Assembly: GCF_016862635.1 (NCBI RefSeq)
Contig: NZ_BONI01000022.1
Location: forward strand, 1 to 64,000
Reading direction: 5' to 3'
DNA length: 64,000 nucleotides
Source of the DNA: Catellatospora coxensis
GTDB taxonomy: Bacteria > Actinomycetota > Actinomycetes > Mycobacteriales > Micromonosporaceae
The position numbers and the translations under genes were made by a program. Within the stretch, counting starts at the first letter, position 1. Every line of letters starts with the position of its first letter. Below the pieces are notes generated by a model that ran no database searches, was not told the origin of the DNA, and saw nothing but the letters and a program-made list of their open reading frames with translations. Shown here piece by piece: positions 16,981-25,161 of the stretch.

Positions 16981-17697
16981 GTGGAGGCGGCACTGCTGCG
17001 AGCCGAGGGGCTCGGACTGCGTACCCGCCGGGGGTGGGTCTTCCGGGATCTCGACCTCGCCGTCCACCCGGGCGAGCTGGTCGCCCTGACCGGCCCCGCG
17101 GGCGGCGGCAGGACCACCGCGCTGCTCGCGCTCGGCGGTCGGTTCCGGACCACGCACGGTGCCCTGACCCGCGGGCGTACGGCGTTCGGCCTGGTCACCG
17201 GCGTCAACGAGCCGGAGCCCGCGCTCACCGTCGCCGAGCACGTCGGCGAGCGCCTGCGCCTGCTCGGCCGGGCCCGGCCCTGGCACCGTCGCAGCCGCCA
17301 CCCCCTGCTCGCCACCGAGTCCGACGCCCTGGTCCGCGACCTGTCCCCGCTCGACCGGCACCGCCTGATGATCAAGCTCGCCCTGCTGGAGGACCCCGAC
17401 GTGCTGCTCATCGACGACATCGACGTGGGCCTGACCCCCGCCGAGACGCAGACCCTGCTCAGCGAACTCGACGCGACCGGCCGCGCGGTCGTCGCGGTCT
17501 GCCGTGACGGCGCGGCCCTGACCGGAGCATCCGCTCGGACCGGCGGTCCCGCCGCGCCCGCAGCCCTGGCCCCCACGGCTGCTCCGCACGGCACCCTGAC
17601 CAGCACTCCTGCACCGCAGATGTTGGGAAGGGCACCTTCTACATCGCGGAGCGATGTGAAGGTGCCCTTCCTTTCTCAGGTGGGGGTGGGGCGGTGA
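16981..17697 (+). CDS. degenerate ABC-type ATPase with repeat-derived C-terminus
   Basis: 238 residues resembling an ABC ATP-binding subunit. The P-loop reads GPAGGGRTT, with Arg in place of the catalytic Lys. The signature region is LSPLDRHR rather than LSGGQ, and Walker B is VLLIDDID with Asp where Glu is expected. The enzyme may bind nucleotide without normal hydrolysis. The last ~25 residues are encoded by a copy of hairpin repeat family A (17623-17675). The stop overlaps the GTG of the YhgE-like gene, so the two are coupled. Role is inferred from partner only. Confidence 0.7.
   Translation: MEAALLRAEGLGLRTRRGWVFRDLDLAVHPGELVALTGPAGGGRTTALLALGGRFRTTHGALTRGRTAFGLVTGVNEPEPALTVAEHVGERLRLLGRARPWHRRSRHPLLATESDALVRDLSPLDRHRLMIKLALLEDPDVLLIDDIDVGLTPAETQTLLSELDATGRAVVAVCRDGAALTGASARTGGPAAPAALAPTAAPHGTLTSTPAPQMLGRAPSTSRSDVKVPFLSQVGVGR
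17623..17675 (+). repeat. dispersed hairpin repeat family A, copy 2, inside a coding region
   Basis: AAGGGCACCTTC (17628-17639), a bulged T, ACATCGC, loop GGA, GCGATGT and GAAGGTGCCCTT (to 17669). It is nearly identical to the reverse complement of 15098-15150. It is read in frame as the C-terminal codons of the upstream ATPase-like gene. Confidence 0.8.
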
Positions 17698-19841
17698 GTC
17701 TGGGCAGGCTGGAGTTGCGGCGGTTCCGGCGGCACCGGATGACGCGGGCCGCGCTGGTGGTGCTGACGCTGGTGCCGCTGCTGTACGGGGCGCTGTACCT
17801 GTGGGCGTTCTGGGATCCGTACGGGAACATGCACCGGATTCCGGTGGCGCTGGTGGTCGAGGACCGGACCGCGAGTGATCCGGACGGCGGGCAGGTGCAC
17901 GCCGGGCGGGACCTGGCCGAGGAGCTGGAGCAGCGGCAGGTCTTCGGGTGGCAGCGGGTGGACGCGGCGCGGGCGGCGGACGGGCTGCGCGACGGGACCT
18001 ACCAGCTGATGCTGCGCATCCCCGCGGACTTCTCGGCGGCCCTGGTCACCGGGCCGGACCCGGCGGCGACGGCGCGGGCCGGGCAGCTCACCGTGGTCAG
18101 CGACGACGGGGTCAACTACATCTCCGGGATGCTGGCCCGCAGCGCGTTCACCGAGATCCGGGCGGCCGCGGCCGAGTCGGCGGCGGCGAGGTACTTCGAC
18201 GGCATGCTGATCGGCTTCAGCGACGTGAAGTCGGCCCTCGGCGACGCCGCCGACGGCGCGGACGAGCTGGCCGGCGGCGCGACCGACGCCAGTGACGGCG
18301 CGGACGCGCTCGCCGACGGCGCGCACGACGCCCGGACGGGGGCGGGCACGCTCGCGGCCGGGCTGGCGCGGGCCGAGTCCGGCTCCCGCGAGCTGGCCGG
18401 GGGACTGGCCACCCTGGAGGCGGGCTCGGCGCAGCTCGCCGACGGGGCCGCCCGGGCCGCCGCGGGCGGGGCGAAGCTCGCGTCCACCGTGGACGGGGTC
18501 GCCGACCGGGTCGAGCCGGTGCTGCGCGAGCACGCGGACACGATCGAGCAGGGCGCGAACGCCGTCGCGGCGGCCGCCGACACGCTCGCGGCACACCTGG
18601 ACGCGCTGCCGCAACTCGCCGACCAGGCGGTACGGCGTACCGCCGAGGTCGTCACGGCGCTGGACGCGCTCGCCCAGGCGCACCCCGAACTCGCCGACGA
18701 CCCGGCCTTCACCGCCGCCCGCCGGGCCGCGTCGGCCGCTGCCGACACCGCGCGGGACCTGGCACACCGGCTCGACAACGCCGGACTGCCGCGGGTCAAG
18801 GCGCAGCTGACCGAGGTCGCGAAAGCTGCCCGTGCCGTGGCGCAGGCCGCCCCGCACCTGGCCGACGACGTCGCCGCGGCCCGGCGCAGCGTCGACGAGC
18901 TGGCCACCGGCCTGGCCACGCTGTCCACCGGCGCGGACCGGCTGCACGGCGGCATCGCCGACGCCGCCACCGGCGCGAAGTCGCTGCACGGTGGCCTGTA
19001 CCGGCTGTCCACCGGGGCACGGCAGCTCGACGGGGGCCTGGTCCGGCTCTCCGGCGGCGCGGGCGACCTGGCCGACGGCCTCGCCCGGCTCGACGACGGG
19101 GCGCGCAAGCTGGCCGACGGGCTGGCCGACGGGGCGGCGCAGGTGCCCGGCTACGACGCGGACTCCCGCGCGCAGCGGGCCGGGGTGCTGGCCGCGCCGG
19201 TGACCCTGGAACGCGACGTGTGGCACGCGGCGGCCGCGTACGGGGCCGGGTTCGCGCCGTACTTCCTGGCGCTGGCGCTGTGGGTGGGCGCGATGCTGAC
19301 GTACATGCTGCTGCGGCCGGTGACCCGGCGGCACCTGATGACCGGCGCGCCGGCCTGGCGGGTGGCGCTGGCCGGCTGGCGGCCCGCGGTCGCGATCGGC
19401 TTCGCCCAGACCACCGTGCTGTACGCCGTGCTGCTCCTCGCGCTCGGCCTGGAGCCCGCGCACCCCTGGGGCATGTACGGCTACCTGCTGGCCACGATGC
19501 TCGCCTTCACCGCCGTGCTGCAACTGCTCGGCGCAGCCCTGGGCTCGGCCGGCCGCCTGGTCGCCCTGATCCTGCTGATGCTCCAGCTCACCGGCTCCGG
19601 CGGCACCTACCCCGTGGCCACCAGCCCCGGCTTCTTCCAGGCCGTCCACCCGTACCTGCCGATGACGTACGTCGTCGACGGCCTGCGCCGCCTCATCCTC
19701 GGCGGCTCCACGACCACCGTCGTCACCGGCACCGCCGTCCTCCTCTCCGTAGCCGCCCTCGCCCTGACCCTCACCACCCTGACCACCGCCCGCGCCCGCC
19801 GCCTCACCCCCGACAGACTCCACCCCGCCCTCACCATGTGA
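17694..19841 (+). CDS. YhgE/Pip-type membrane transport protein
   Basis: A 715-residue ABC-2-like membrane protein. One N-terminal helix (AALVVLTLVPLLYGALYLWAF) is followed by a very long extracytoplasmic region with repeated Leu/Ala/Gly/Asp heptads (ELAGG, LADGA, LSTGA). A C-terminal bundle of about five helices (~520-700) follows. This is the layout of YhgE/Pip (phage infection protein) and related drug or lipid exporters. It is coupled to the preceding ATPase-like gene and followed by a TetR regulator. Substrate unknown. Confidence 0.85.
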   Translation: MSLGRLELRRFRRHRMTRAALVVLTLVPLLYGALYLWAFWDPYGNMHRIPVALVVEDRTASDPDGGQVHAGRDLAEELEQRQVFGWQRVDAARAADGLRDGTYQLMLRIPADFSAALVTGPDPAATARAGQLTVVSDDGVNYISGMLARSAFTEIRAAAAESAAARYFDGMLIGFSDVKSALGDAADGADELAGGATDASDGADALADGAHDARTGAGTLAAGLARAESGSRELAGGLATLEAGSAQLADGAARAAAGGAKLASTVDGVADRVEPVLREHADTIEQGANAVAAAADTLAAHLDALPQLADQAVRRTAEVVTALDALAQAHPELADDPAFTAARRAASAAADTARDLAHRLDNAGLPRVKAQLTEVAKAARAVAQAAPHLADDVAAARRSVDELATGLATLSTGADRLHGGIADAATGAKSLHGGLYRLSTGARQLDGGLVRLSGGAGDLADGLARLDDGARKLADGLADGAAQVPGYDADSRAQRAGVLAAPVTLERDVWHAAAAYGAGFAPYFLALALWVGAMLTYMLLRPVTRRHLMTGAPAWRVALAGWRPAVAIGFAQTTVLYAVLLLALGLEPAHPWGMYGYLLATMLAFTAVLQLLGAALGSAGRLVALILLMLQLTGSGGTYPVATSPGFFQAVHPYLPMTYVVDGLRRLILGGSTTTVVTGTAVLLSVAALALTLTTLTTARARRLTPDRLHPALTM

Positions 19842-19953
19842 CCGCCGTCCGGGCGATCATGGAGGCTGCGGTTTCGGGGAAAGTCCACGAATCCGCGCGA
19901 CGATGGGCGCAGTTCCCCCGAGACTGCGGGCCGAGATGACGAGGAGGCGTGGC

Positions 19954-20556
19954 GTGGACGGGCGGAGTGCGCGGCGGGACGCCACGCGGCAGAAGTTGTT
20001 CGAGGCGACCATGGCGCTCATCGCGGAGCAGGGGTTCTCCGATACGACGGTGGACCAGATCGCGGAGCGGGCCGGGGTGGCCAAGGGCACGGTCTACTAC
20101 AACTTCGCCTCGAAGAGCGTGCTGTTCGAGGAGCTGCTGCGGTACGGCGTGGGCCTGCTGACGGCCGACTTCGGCGCGGCGGTCGCCGGGCGGTCGCCGG
20201 TCGACGCGGTGGCCGCGCTGGTCCGCGCGGAGCTGGCGTTCATCCAGCGATACCGGTCGTTCGCGCAGCTGCTGCTGTCGGAGATGTGGCGTACGCATCG
20301 CGACTGGCAGCAGACGCTGCGCCTGCTGCGCGAGGAGGCGATCACCGTCATCGCGGCGACGCTGCGGGCGGGGGTGGACAGCGGGGACTTCGCCGCCGAC
20401 CTCGACGTACGCCTGTCCGCCTCGGCGCTGTTCGGGGTGTGCCTGGTGGTGGCGCTGGACTGGCTGGTGTTCACCCCGGAGCAGCCGATCGAGCAGGTGG
20501 AGGCGGCGGTGCTGGCCATCGTGCGCAGCCGCGCCGCCGCCAACGCTCAGCCCTGA
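19954..20556 (+). CDS. TetR family transcriptional regulator
   Basis: A repressor of 200 residues. The N-terminal TetR HTH (LIAEQGFSDTTVDQIAERAG, then VAKGTVYYNFASK) is followed by an all-helical ligand domain (~70-195). GAGGAGG at 19941-19947 sits 6 nt before the GTG at 19954, which decides this start; an ATG at 19936 would precede the ribosome site. It lies 112 nt after the transporter gene and in the same direction. It probably represses the pair through the palindrome at 16946-16957. Confidence 0.9.
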   Translation: MDGRSARRDATRQKLFEATMALIAEQGFSDTTVDQIAERAGVAKGTVYYNFASKSVLFEELLRYGVGLLTADFGAAVAGRSPVDAVAALVRAELAFIQRYRSFAQLLLSEMWRTHRDWQQTLRLLREEAITVIAATLRAGVDSGDFAADLDVRLSASALFGVCLVVALDWLVFTPEQPIEQVEAAVLAIVRSRAAANAQP

Positions 20557-20562
20557 CCGGGT

Positions 20563-21483
20563 TCAGCGGGCGGCCCACGGCGGGCGGCAGCCGTTCACGG
20601 TCAGCCTGATCACGTACACCGAGGTCGTCGCGGTCATGAAGAGCATGTTGCGCTTCGGGCCGCCGAAGACCAGGTTGGACACGATCTCGGGGAGCAGGAT
20701 CCGGCCGAGCCGGGTGCCGTCCGGGTGGTAGCAGTGCACCCCGTCGTGGGCCGCCGCCCAGATCATGCCCCGGTCGTCCACGCGCAGCCCGTCGAACGAG
20801 CCCGCGTCGCACTCGGCCAGCACCTCGCCGCCGGTCAGGCCGCCCTCGGCGGTGACGTCGAAGACCCGGATGTGCTTGCGCCGCGTGTCGGCCAGGTAGA
20901 GCCGCCGCTCGTCGGGGGAGAAGGCGAGCCCGTTGGGGCGTACGGCGTCCTGCACCACCGCCTCCACCTGCCCGCCGGGCACGACGCGGTAGACGTGGCA
21001 CGCGCCGATCTCGCTGGTGGCGCGGTTGCCCTCGTAGTCGTTGTCGATGCCGTACGACGGGTCGGTGAACCAGACCGAGCCGTCGGAGCGGACCACCACG
21101 TCGTTGGGGCTGTTGAGCCGCTTGCCCTGCCAGTTGTCGGCGAGCACGGTGATGGTGCCGTCGTGCTCGGTGCGGGTGACCCGCCGGTTGCCCTGCTCGC
21201 AGCTGACCAGACGGCCCTGCCCGTCCAGGGTGTGCCCGTTGGTGTGGCCGGCGGGCTGCCGGAAGACGCCGACCGTGCCGGTGGTCTCGTCCCAGCGCAA
21301 CATGCGGTCGTTAGGAATGTCGCTGCAGAGCAGGTAGCGCCCGGCCGGGTGGTAGACCGGGCCCTCCAGCCAGCGGGCGCCGGTGAACAGCCGCTCCACC
21401 CGCTCGTCGCCGTTGCACTCGAAGCGCGGGTCCAGGGTCACGAGCTGGGCGGGGATGGTGTCGGTGGCGAGCAGAGCACTCAC
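20563..21483 (-). CDS. SMP-30/gluconolactonase family protein
   Basis: A six-bladed beta-propeller lactonase-like enzyme, 306 residues. Likely metal ligands are Glu in LEGPVY, Asn in NSPNDVVV and RPNGLAFS, and Asp in FDGLRVDDRG. The family hydrolyses sugar or other lactones; substrate here unknown. GGGAGG 6 nt upstream selects the GTG at 21483 over the longer frame to 21516. It converges with tetR (6-nt gap) and is divergent from an Lrp/AsnC regulator that may control it. Confidence 0.88.
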   Translation of the reverse strand: MSALLATDTIPAQLVTLDPRFECNGDERVERLFTGARWLEGPVYHPAGRYLLCSDIPNDRMLRWDETTGTVGVFRQPAGHTNGHTLDGQGRLVSCEQGNRRVTRTEHDGTITVLADNWQGKRLNSPNDVVVRSDGSVWFTDPSYGIDNDYEGNRATSEIGACHVYRVVPGGQVEAVVQDAVRPNGLAFSPDERRLYLADTRRKHIRVFDVTAEGGLTGGEVLAECDAGSFDGLRVDDRGMIWAAAHDGVHCYHPDGTRLGRILLPEIVSNLVFGGPKRNMLFMTATTSVYVIRLTVNGCRPPWAAR

Positions 21484-21566
21484 GATGTGCCTCCCATGCT
21501 GAACATCATTCGGCATGAAGCTAACATCGCCTAACGAGGTTCTGTCAAAGACTGTCGGGAGTTGAC

Positions 21567-22022
21567 GTGGACGAGATCGACCGTACGCTGATCGCGCTGC
21601 TGCAGGCCGACGCGACCCGGCCGTACGCGGCGCTCGGGCTCGCGGTGGGCCTGTCCGGCGCCGCCGCCCACGACCGGGTCCGCAAGCTGCGGGAACGGGG
21701 CGTGATCCGGAGCACCACGATCGACGTCGACCCGCACGCGGCCGGGCGCGGCGTGCTGGCGTTCGTGCTGATCGAGGCGAACGAGTGGATGGGCGACACG
21801 ACGACCGCCGCCGCCCTGCGCGCGATCCCGCAGATCCAGGAGGCGCACATCACCGCGGGCGCCGCGTCGGTGCTCACGAAGATCCGGACCTCGACGACCG
21901 AGGAGCTCCAGGCGGTGCTCAAGCAGATCTTCGCGGTGCCCGGGGTCACCGGCACGCAGACCATCGTGGCGCTGGAGACGTTCTTCGAGCGCCCGGTCTC
22001 GGTGCGGCCGTACGACCGCTGA
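21567..22022 (+). CDS. Lrp/AsnC family transcriptional regulator
   Basis: 151 residues: an N-terminal winged HTH (DEIDRTLIALLQADATRPYA, then LGLAVGLSGAAAHDRVRKL) and a C-terminal RAM effector domain (IDVDPHAAGRGVLAFVLIE, VPGVTGTQTIVAL). GTG start. Such proteins sense amino acids or small metabolites as oligomers. The divergent SMP-30 gene across an 83-nt gap, which includes an AT-richer stretch near 21500-21560, is the natural first target. Confidence 0.88.
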   Translation: MDEIDRTLIALLQADATRPYAALGLAVGLSGAAAHDRVRKLRERGVIRSTTIDVDPHAAGRGVLAFVLIEANEWMGDTTTAAALRAIPQIQEAHITAGAASVLTKIRTSTTEELQAVLKQIFAVPGVTGTQTIVALETFFERPVSVRPYDR

Positions 22023-22040
22023 CTGGCATACTCGCCGGTT

Positions 22041-22289
22041 ATGAGGTTGTCGCGCGGCTGGTCGCTGTTCCTGATCGGGGTCGGTGTGTGGACCTGGCTG
22101 ATCTGGCCGCGGTTCGCCGTCGCGATCTGGGACGACCCACGGGCCTGGGTGAGCGGCGTGTCCGGTGACGGCTCGCCGACGAGCTTCCTCTGGGTGCACG
22201 CCCTGCTGATCGGGGCGTCGCTGGCGATCGGCACCACCGTCGGCGTGCTCGGCGTCAGGGGAGTGCTGGCGGCCCGCCGCGAGCGCTGA
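22041..22289 (+). CDS. SCO4848-type small membrane protein
   Basis: 82 residues with two predicted helices (LFLIGVGVWTWLIWPRFAVAI and ALLIGASLAIGTTVGVLGVRG) separated by a short polar loop. It matches the small SCO4848-like actinobacterial family (SRGWSLFL, FLWVHALL). Function unknown. It ends directly against the stop codon of the convergent VOC gene, with no intervening base. Confidence 0.75.
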   Translation: MRLSRGWSLFLIGVGVWTWLIWPRFAVAIWDDPRAWVSGVSGDGSPTSFLWVHALLIGASLAIGTTVGVLGVRGVLAARRER

Positions 22290-22658
22290 TCACCCGGGCA
22301 GGTGGCAGACCGCCTCGACGTTGTTGCCGTCCCGGTCGCGCACGAACGCCCCGAAGTAGTTCTCGTGGTACTCCGGCCACACCCGCGGCTCGTGCAGCAC
22401 CTCGGCCCCGGTCCCGACCGCCGCCTCGAAGAACGCGGTGACGGCCGCGCGGTCGGCGGCGACGAACGCGATGTGCGCCTCCCGCGCGGCGCCCTCGGTC
22501 GTGACCGGACCGAGCCAGAACACCGGCCGGTCGACGCCGTAGCCGATGACGTCGCCGAACTCCAGCAGGCGCCGCCCGCCGAGCGGCTCCAGCACGGTGT
22601 CGTAGAAGTACGCGGCCGCTTCGACGTCGGCGACCTGGATCGACAGGTGATCGAGCAT
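22290..22658 (-). CDS. VOC family (glyoxalase/dioxygenase-like) protein
   Basis: 122 residues with two beta-alpha-beta-beta-beta modules of the vicinal-oxygen-chelate fold. HLSIQVADVEAAAYFYDTVL opens module 1, and AHIAFVAADRAAVTAFFEAA opens module 2. The C-terminal FVRDRDGNNVEAVCH has the usual Gly-Asn-x-x-Glu metal position. The ATG at 22658 puts the first strand at the N-terminus as in homologues. Substrate not predictable. Confidence 0.85.
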   Translation of the reverse strand: MLDHLSIQVADVEAAAYFYDTVLEPLGGRRLLEFGDVIGYGVDRPVFWLGPVTTEGAAREAHIAFVAADRAAVTAFFEAAVGTGAEVLHEPRVWPEYHENYFGAFVRDRDGNNVEAVCHLPG

Positions 22659-22724
22659 GCCTGCCACCCTAGCGGCGGCCGCCGACGCCGACTCCCGTCC
22701 GGTGCGGGGCACGCCGTCCCCGTC

Positions 22725-23582
22725 TCACCGGGTGCGGTCCAGGAATCCGGCGATCAGCGGGGCGATCTCGGGCAGGCACTCCTCCAGCGCGAAGTGCCCG
22801 GTCGCGAACAGGTGCAGCTCGGCGTCGGGCAGGTCGCGCAGGTAGGCGTGCGCGCCGGGGGTGAGGAAGAACGGGTCGCCGGCGCCCCACAGGATCAGCG
22901 CCGGCGGCCGGTGCTCGCGCAGCCACCGCTGCCACAGTGGATACAGCTCGACGTTGGTGTGGTAGTCGAGCGCCAGGTCGATCTGGGCGTCCTTGCGGCC
23001 GGGTCGGTCCAGGTAGTGCTGGTCCAGGGTCCAGCCGTCGGGGGCGATCAGCTCGGGATCGGTGGCGCCGCCGACGTACTGGTCCCGGGTCACCGGGAGC
23101 ACCATGATCCCGGCGACCGCCTCGCGCGCCCCGGGCACGCCCGGCCGGTTCGCCGTCAGGCCGCGGGCCAGGTCGGACAGGCCCTCGTCGTACGCGTTGG
23201 CGTTCTGCACGATCAGCCCGGCGATCCACTCCGGACGCCGGGTGGCCAGGCGCATGCCGACCGGGCCGCCGAAATCGAAGGCGTACAGCGTGAACCGGCG
23301 CAGCCCGAGCCGCTCGACGAAGCCTTCGACCACGTCGGCCAGCCGCTCGAACGTGTACGTGAACTCCGCCGGGGCCTCGGTCTGCCCGAACCCGGGATAG
23401 TCCGGGGCGACGACGTGGTAGCTCCCGCCGAGCGCGTCGATCAGCCGCCGGAACTGCGCCGACGAGCTGGGGAACCCGTGCAGGAGCAGCAGCGTCGGCG
23501 CGCCGGGAGCACCGGCCTCGCGATAGAACACGCGCACCCCGTCGACGTCGACGAACCGATGCGCGACCTTCGGAATCTTCAC
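22725..23582 (-). CDS. alpha/beta hydrolase (epoxide hydrolase/haloalkane dehalogenase type)
   Basis: 285 residues. The oxyanion-hole motif HGFPSSS precedes the nucleophile elbow, which reads AFDFGG with Asp rather than Ser, characteristic of epoxide hydrolases and haloalkane dehalogenases. ILWGAGDPFF supplies the acid region and GHFALEE the catalytic His. GGAGG 6 nt upstream fixes the GTG at 23582. It is transcribed away from a long hairpin shared with the DAHP synthase end. Substrate unknown. Confidence 0.85.
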   Translation of the reverse strand: MKIPKVAHRFVDVDGVRVFYREAGAPGAPTLLLLHGFPSSSAQFRRLIDALGGSYHVVAPDYPGFGQTEAPAEFTYTFERLADVVEGFVERLGLRRFTLYAFDFGGPVGMRLATRRPEWIAGLIVQNANAYDEGLSDLARGLTANRPGVPGAREAVAGIMVLPVTRDQYVGGATDPELIAPDGWTLDQHYLDRPGRKDAQIDLALDYHTNVELYPLWQRWLREHRPPALILWGAGDPFFLTPGAHAYLRDLPDAELHLFATGHFALEECLPEIAPLIAGFLDRTR

Positions 23583-23640
23583 CCCGTGCCTCCGACCATG
23601 TGCCAGCCGCTCCGTGACGGTACTCCGGCCGGCAGGCGAA

Positions 23641-23701
23641 GATCGCCGTTTCCGGTCAGAACCTGGGTTCGTACCGCGGGTTCTGGCCGGAAACGGCGAT
23701 C
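23641..23701. terminator. long hairpin between DAHP synthase and hydrolase
   Basis: 23-base arms (23641-23663 and 23679-23701, GATCGCCGTTTCCGG... ) pair with a single mismatch around a 15-base loop. It follows the DAHP synthase stop and precedes the hydrolase start on the minus strand, so it may terminate the former. Confidence 0.55.
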
Positions 23702-23722
23702 TCGGGAAGCCGGGCGGGAGGG

Positions 23723-24781
23723 TCAGACGGTGGCGCGGCGGGCGGCGACGGCCTGGGCCAGGGTGGCCAGGGCCTGCTCGGTGGTCTCCCAGCTCATGCA
23801 GGCGTCGGTGACGCTCTGGCCGTAGGTCAGCGGCTGCCCGGAATCCAGGTCCTGGCGGCCCGCGACGATGAAGCTCTCCAGCATCACGCCCGCGATGCCG
23901 GCCTGGCCGCCCGCGATCTGCGCCGCGATCTCGTCGGAGACGACGGCCTGCCGCTCGTGGCTCTTGCCGCTGTTGCCGTGGCTCGCGTCGATGACCAGGC
24001 GGTGCTTCATCCCGGCCTTCTCGGTCATGGCCAGCGTCGCGGCCACCGACTCGGGGCCGTAGTTCGGGCCGCTGCGGCCGCCGCGCAGGATCACGTGGCA
24101 GTCCTCGTTGCCGGTGGTGGTGACGATCGCGGCCCGGCCGTCGTGGTCCACGCCGAAGAAGACGTGGCTGTTGCGGCCCACCTCGCAGGCGTCGATCGCG
24201 CCCTGCACGCCGCCGTCGGTGGTGTTCTTGAAGCCGACCGGCATGGACAGGCCCGAGGCGAGCTGGCGGTGCACCTGGCTCTCGATGGTCCGGGCCCCGA
24301 TCGCACCCCAGGTCACCGCGTCGGCGATGTACTGCGGGCTGGTCGGGTCGAGGAACTCGCAGCCCACCGGCACCCCCAGGTCGAGGATGTCGAGCAGCAG
24401 CGCCCGTGCGGTACGCAGGCCGCGGTGCACGTCGTACGTCCCGTCCAGCCCCGGGTCGTTGATGAGGCCCTTCCAGCCGATCGTGGTGCGCGGCTTCTCG
24501 AAGTAGACCCGCATCACCACACACAGCTCGCGGGAGTGCTGCTTCGCGGCCTCGGCCAGCCGGCGGGCGTAGTCCATGGCCGCCTCGGTGTCGTGCACCG
24601 AACACGGGCCGACCACCACCAGCAGCCGGTCGTCGCGACCGGTGAGCACCTCCCGCACCTCCTGGCGGGACCGTTCCACCAGCGCCGCGCGATGATCACC
24701 GAGCGGCAGCTCCGTGAGCAGCTCGCGCGGCGGGCGCAGCGGCTCGAAGGACAGGACGTGGACGTCGTTGGTCTGGGTCAT
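23723..24781 (-). CDS. aroG: 3-deoxy-7-phosphoheptulonate (DAHP) synthase, class I
   Basis: The first shikimate-pathway enzyme, condensing phosphoenolpyruvate and erythrose-4-phosphate. At 352 residues it has AroF/G/H-type length. Motifs include VVVGPCSVHD, YFEKPRTTIGWKGL, GCEFLDPTSPQY, GFKNTTDGG, ATTTGNEDCH-like TTGNEDCHVILRGG, and DASHGNSGK. The ATG at 24781 follows GGGAG by 9 nt. The gene lies behind an attenuator with an aromatic leader peptide (24862-24974). aroF or aroH would be equally valid names. Confidence 0.95.
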   Translation of the reverse strand: MTQTNDVHVLSFEPLRPPRELLTELPLGDHRAALVERSRQEVREVLTGRDDRLLVVVGPCSVHDTEAAMDYARRLAEAAKQHSRELCVVMRVYFEKPRTTIGWKGLINDPGLDGTYDVHRGLRTARALLLDILDLGVPVGCEFLDPTSPQYIADAVTWGAIGARTIESQVHRQLASGLSMPVGFKNTTDGGVQGAIDACEVGRNSHVFFGVDHDGRAAIVTTTGNEDCHVILRGGRSGPNYGPESVAATLAMTEKAGMKHRLVIDASHGNSGKSHERQAVVSDEIAAQIAGGQAGIAGVMLESFIVAGRQDLDSGQPLTYGQSVTDACMSWETTEQALATLAQAVAARRATV

Positions 24782-24861
24782 TCGGAGCGTCTCCCGGTTC
24801 CGTGGGGGGACGGGCCCCGCACCTCGGAAAGTCCCAGGCCAGCCCGTCCATGACATGGCAA

Positions 24862-24888
24862 AGGGCGAAGACGAGACGTCTTCGCCCT
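24862..24888 (-). terminator. attenuator terminator upstream of DAHP synthase
   Basis: On the minus strand AGGGCGAAGACG, TCT, CGTCTTCGCCCT form a perfect 12-bp hairpin followed by TT. It lies between the leader peptide and the DAHP synthase start and abuts the distal arm of the upstream 16-bp inverted repeat. Confidence 0.7.
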
Positions 24889-24948
24889 GCTGGCTCTGGG
24901 TGGAATCGCGGTCAGCGCAATGAACCGCCGGCTCCACCCAGAGCCAGC
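24889..24948 (-). promoter_or_regulatory. attenuator stem of the DAHP synthase leader
   Basis: Arms 24933-24948 and 24889-24904 form a perfect 16-bp inverted repeat (GCTGGCTCTGGGTGGA on the minus strand). The promoter-proximal arm lies inside the leader peptide codons just after Tyr-Trp-Arg-Phe; the distal arm directly touches the terminator hairpin. Ribosome position on the leader should therefore affect folding. Confidence 0.65.
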
Positions 24949-24965
24949 GTAAAGCGCCAATACAT
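24912..24965 (-). CDS. aromatic leader peptide of DAHP synthase
   Basis: A 17-codon frame reads MYWRFTLALGGAGGSLR, with Tyr, Trp and Phe at positions 2, 3 and 5, exactly the end products of the pathway. An in-frame GTG at 24974 (three codons earlier) lies 6 nt downstream of a TAGGCT -10-like element (24981-24986), so translation may begin there from a leaderless mRNA. The peptide is too short for normal gene calling. Ribosome stalling at scarce aromatic tRNAs is the expected regulatory role. Confidence 0.7.
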   Translation of the reverse strand: MYWRFTLALGGAGGSLR

Positions 24966-25161
24966 GCGAACCACGCGGACAGCCTACCCCATGTGACGGC
25001 ATCGATCCAGACCGCTGTCATCCGGAACCGGACTCCGGGGCGGAAAGCTCCCGGCCGGTCGGGCAGGCTGAGCGCGGCTGTGGTGATGGACTCATGGCAG
25101 CCGTCGCGTCGATACGTTTACTGTGGGCGCTCGGAAGCGACACGACGAGGGAGGCGGCCAG

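Noticed and set aside
16352-17089. A 245-codon plus-strand frame across the acetyltransferase gene
   Set aside because: Runs antisense through a good ElaA-type acetyltransferase and through the divergent promoter region; no protein motif.
24912-25021. An in-frame N-terminal extension of DAHP synthase up to 25021
   Set aside because: It would translate through the attenuator hairpins. The enzyme family starts near the ATG at 24781, which has a ribosome site.
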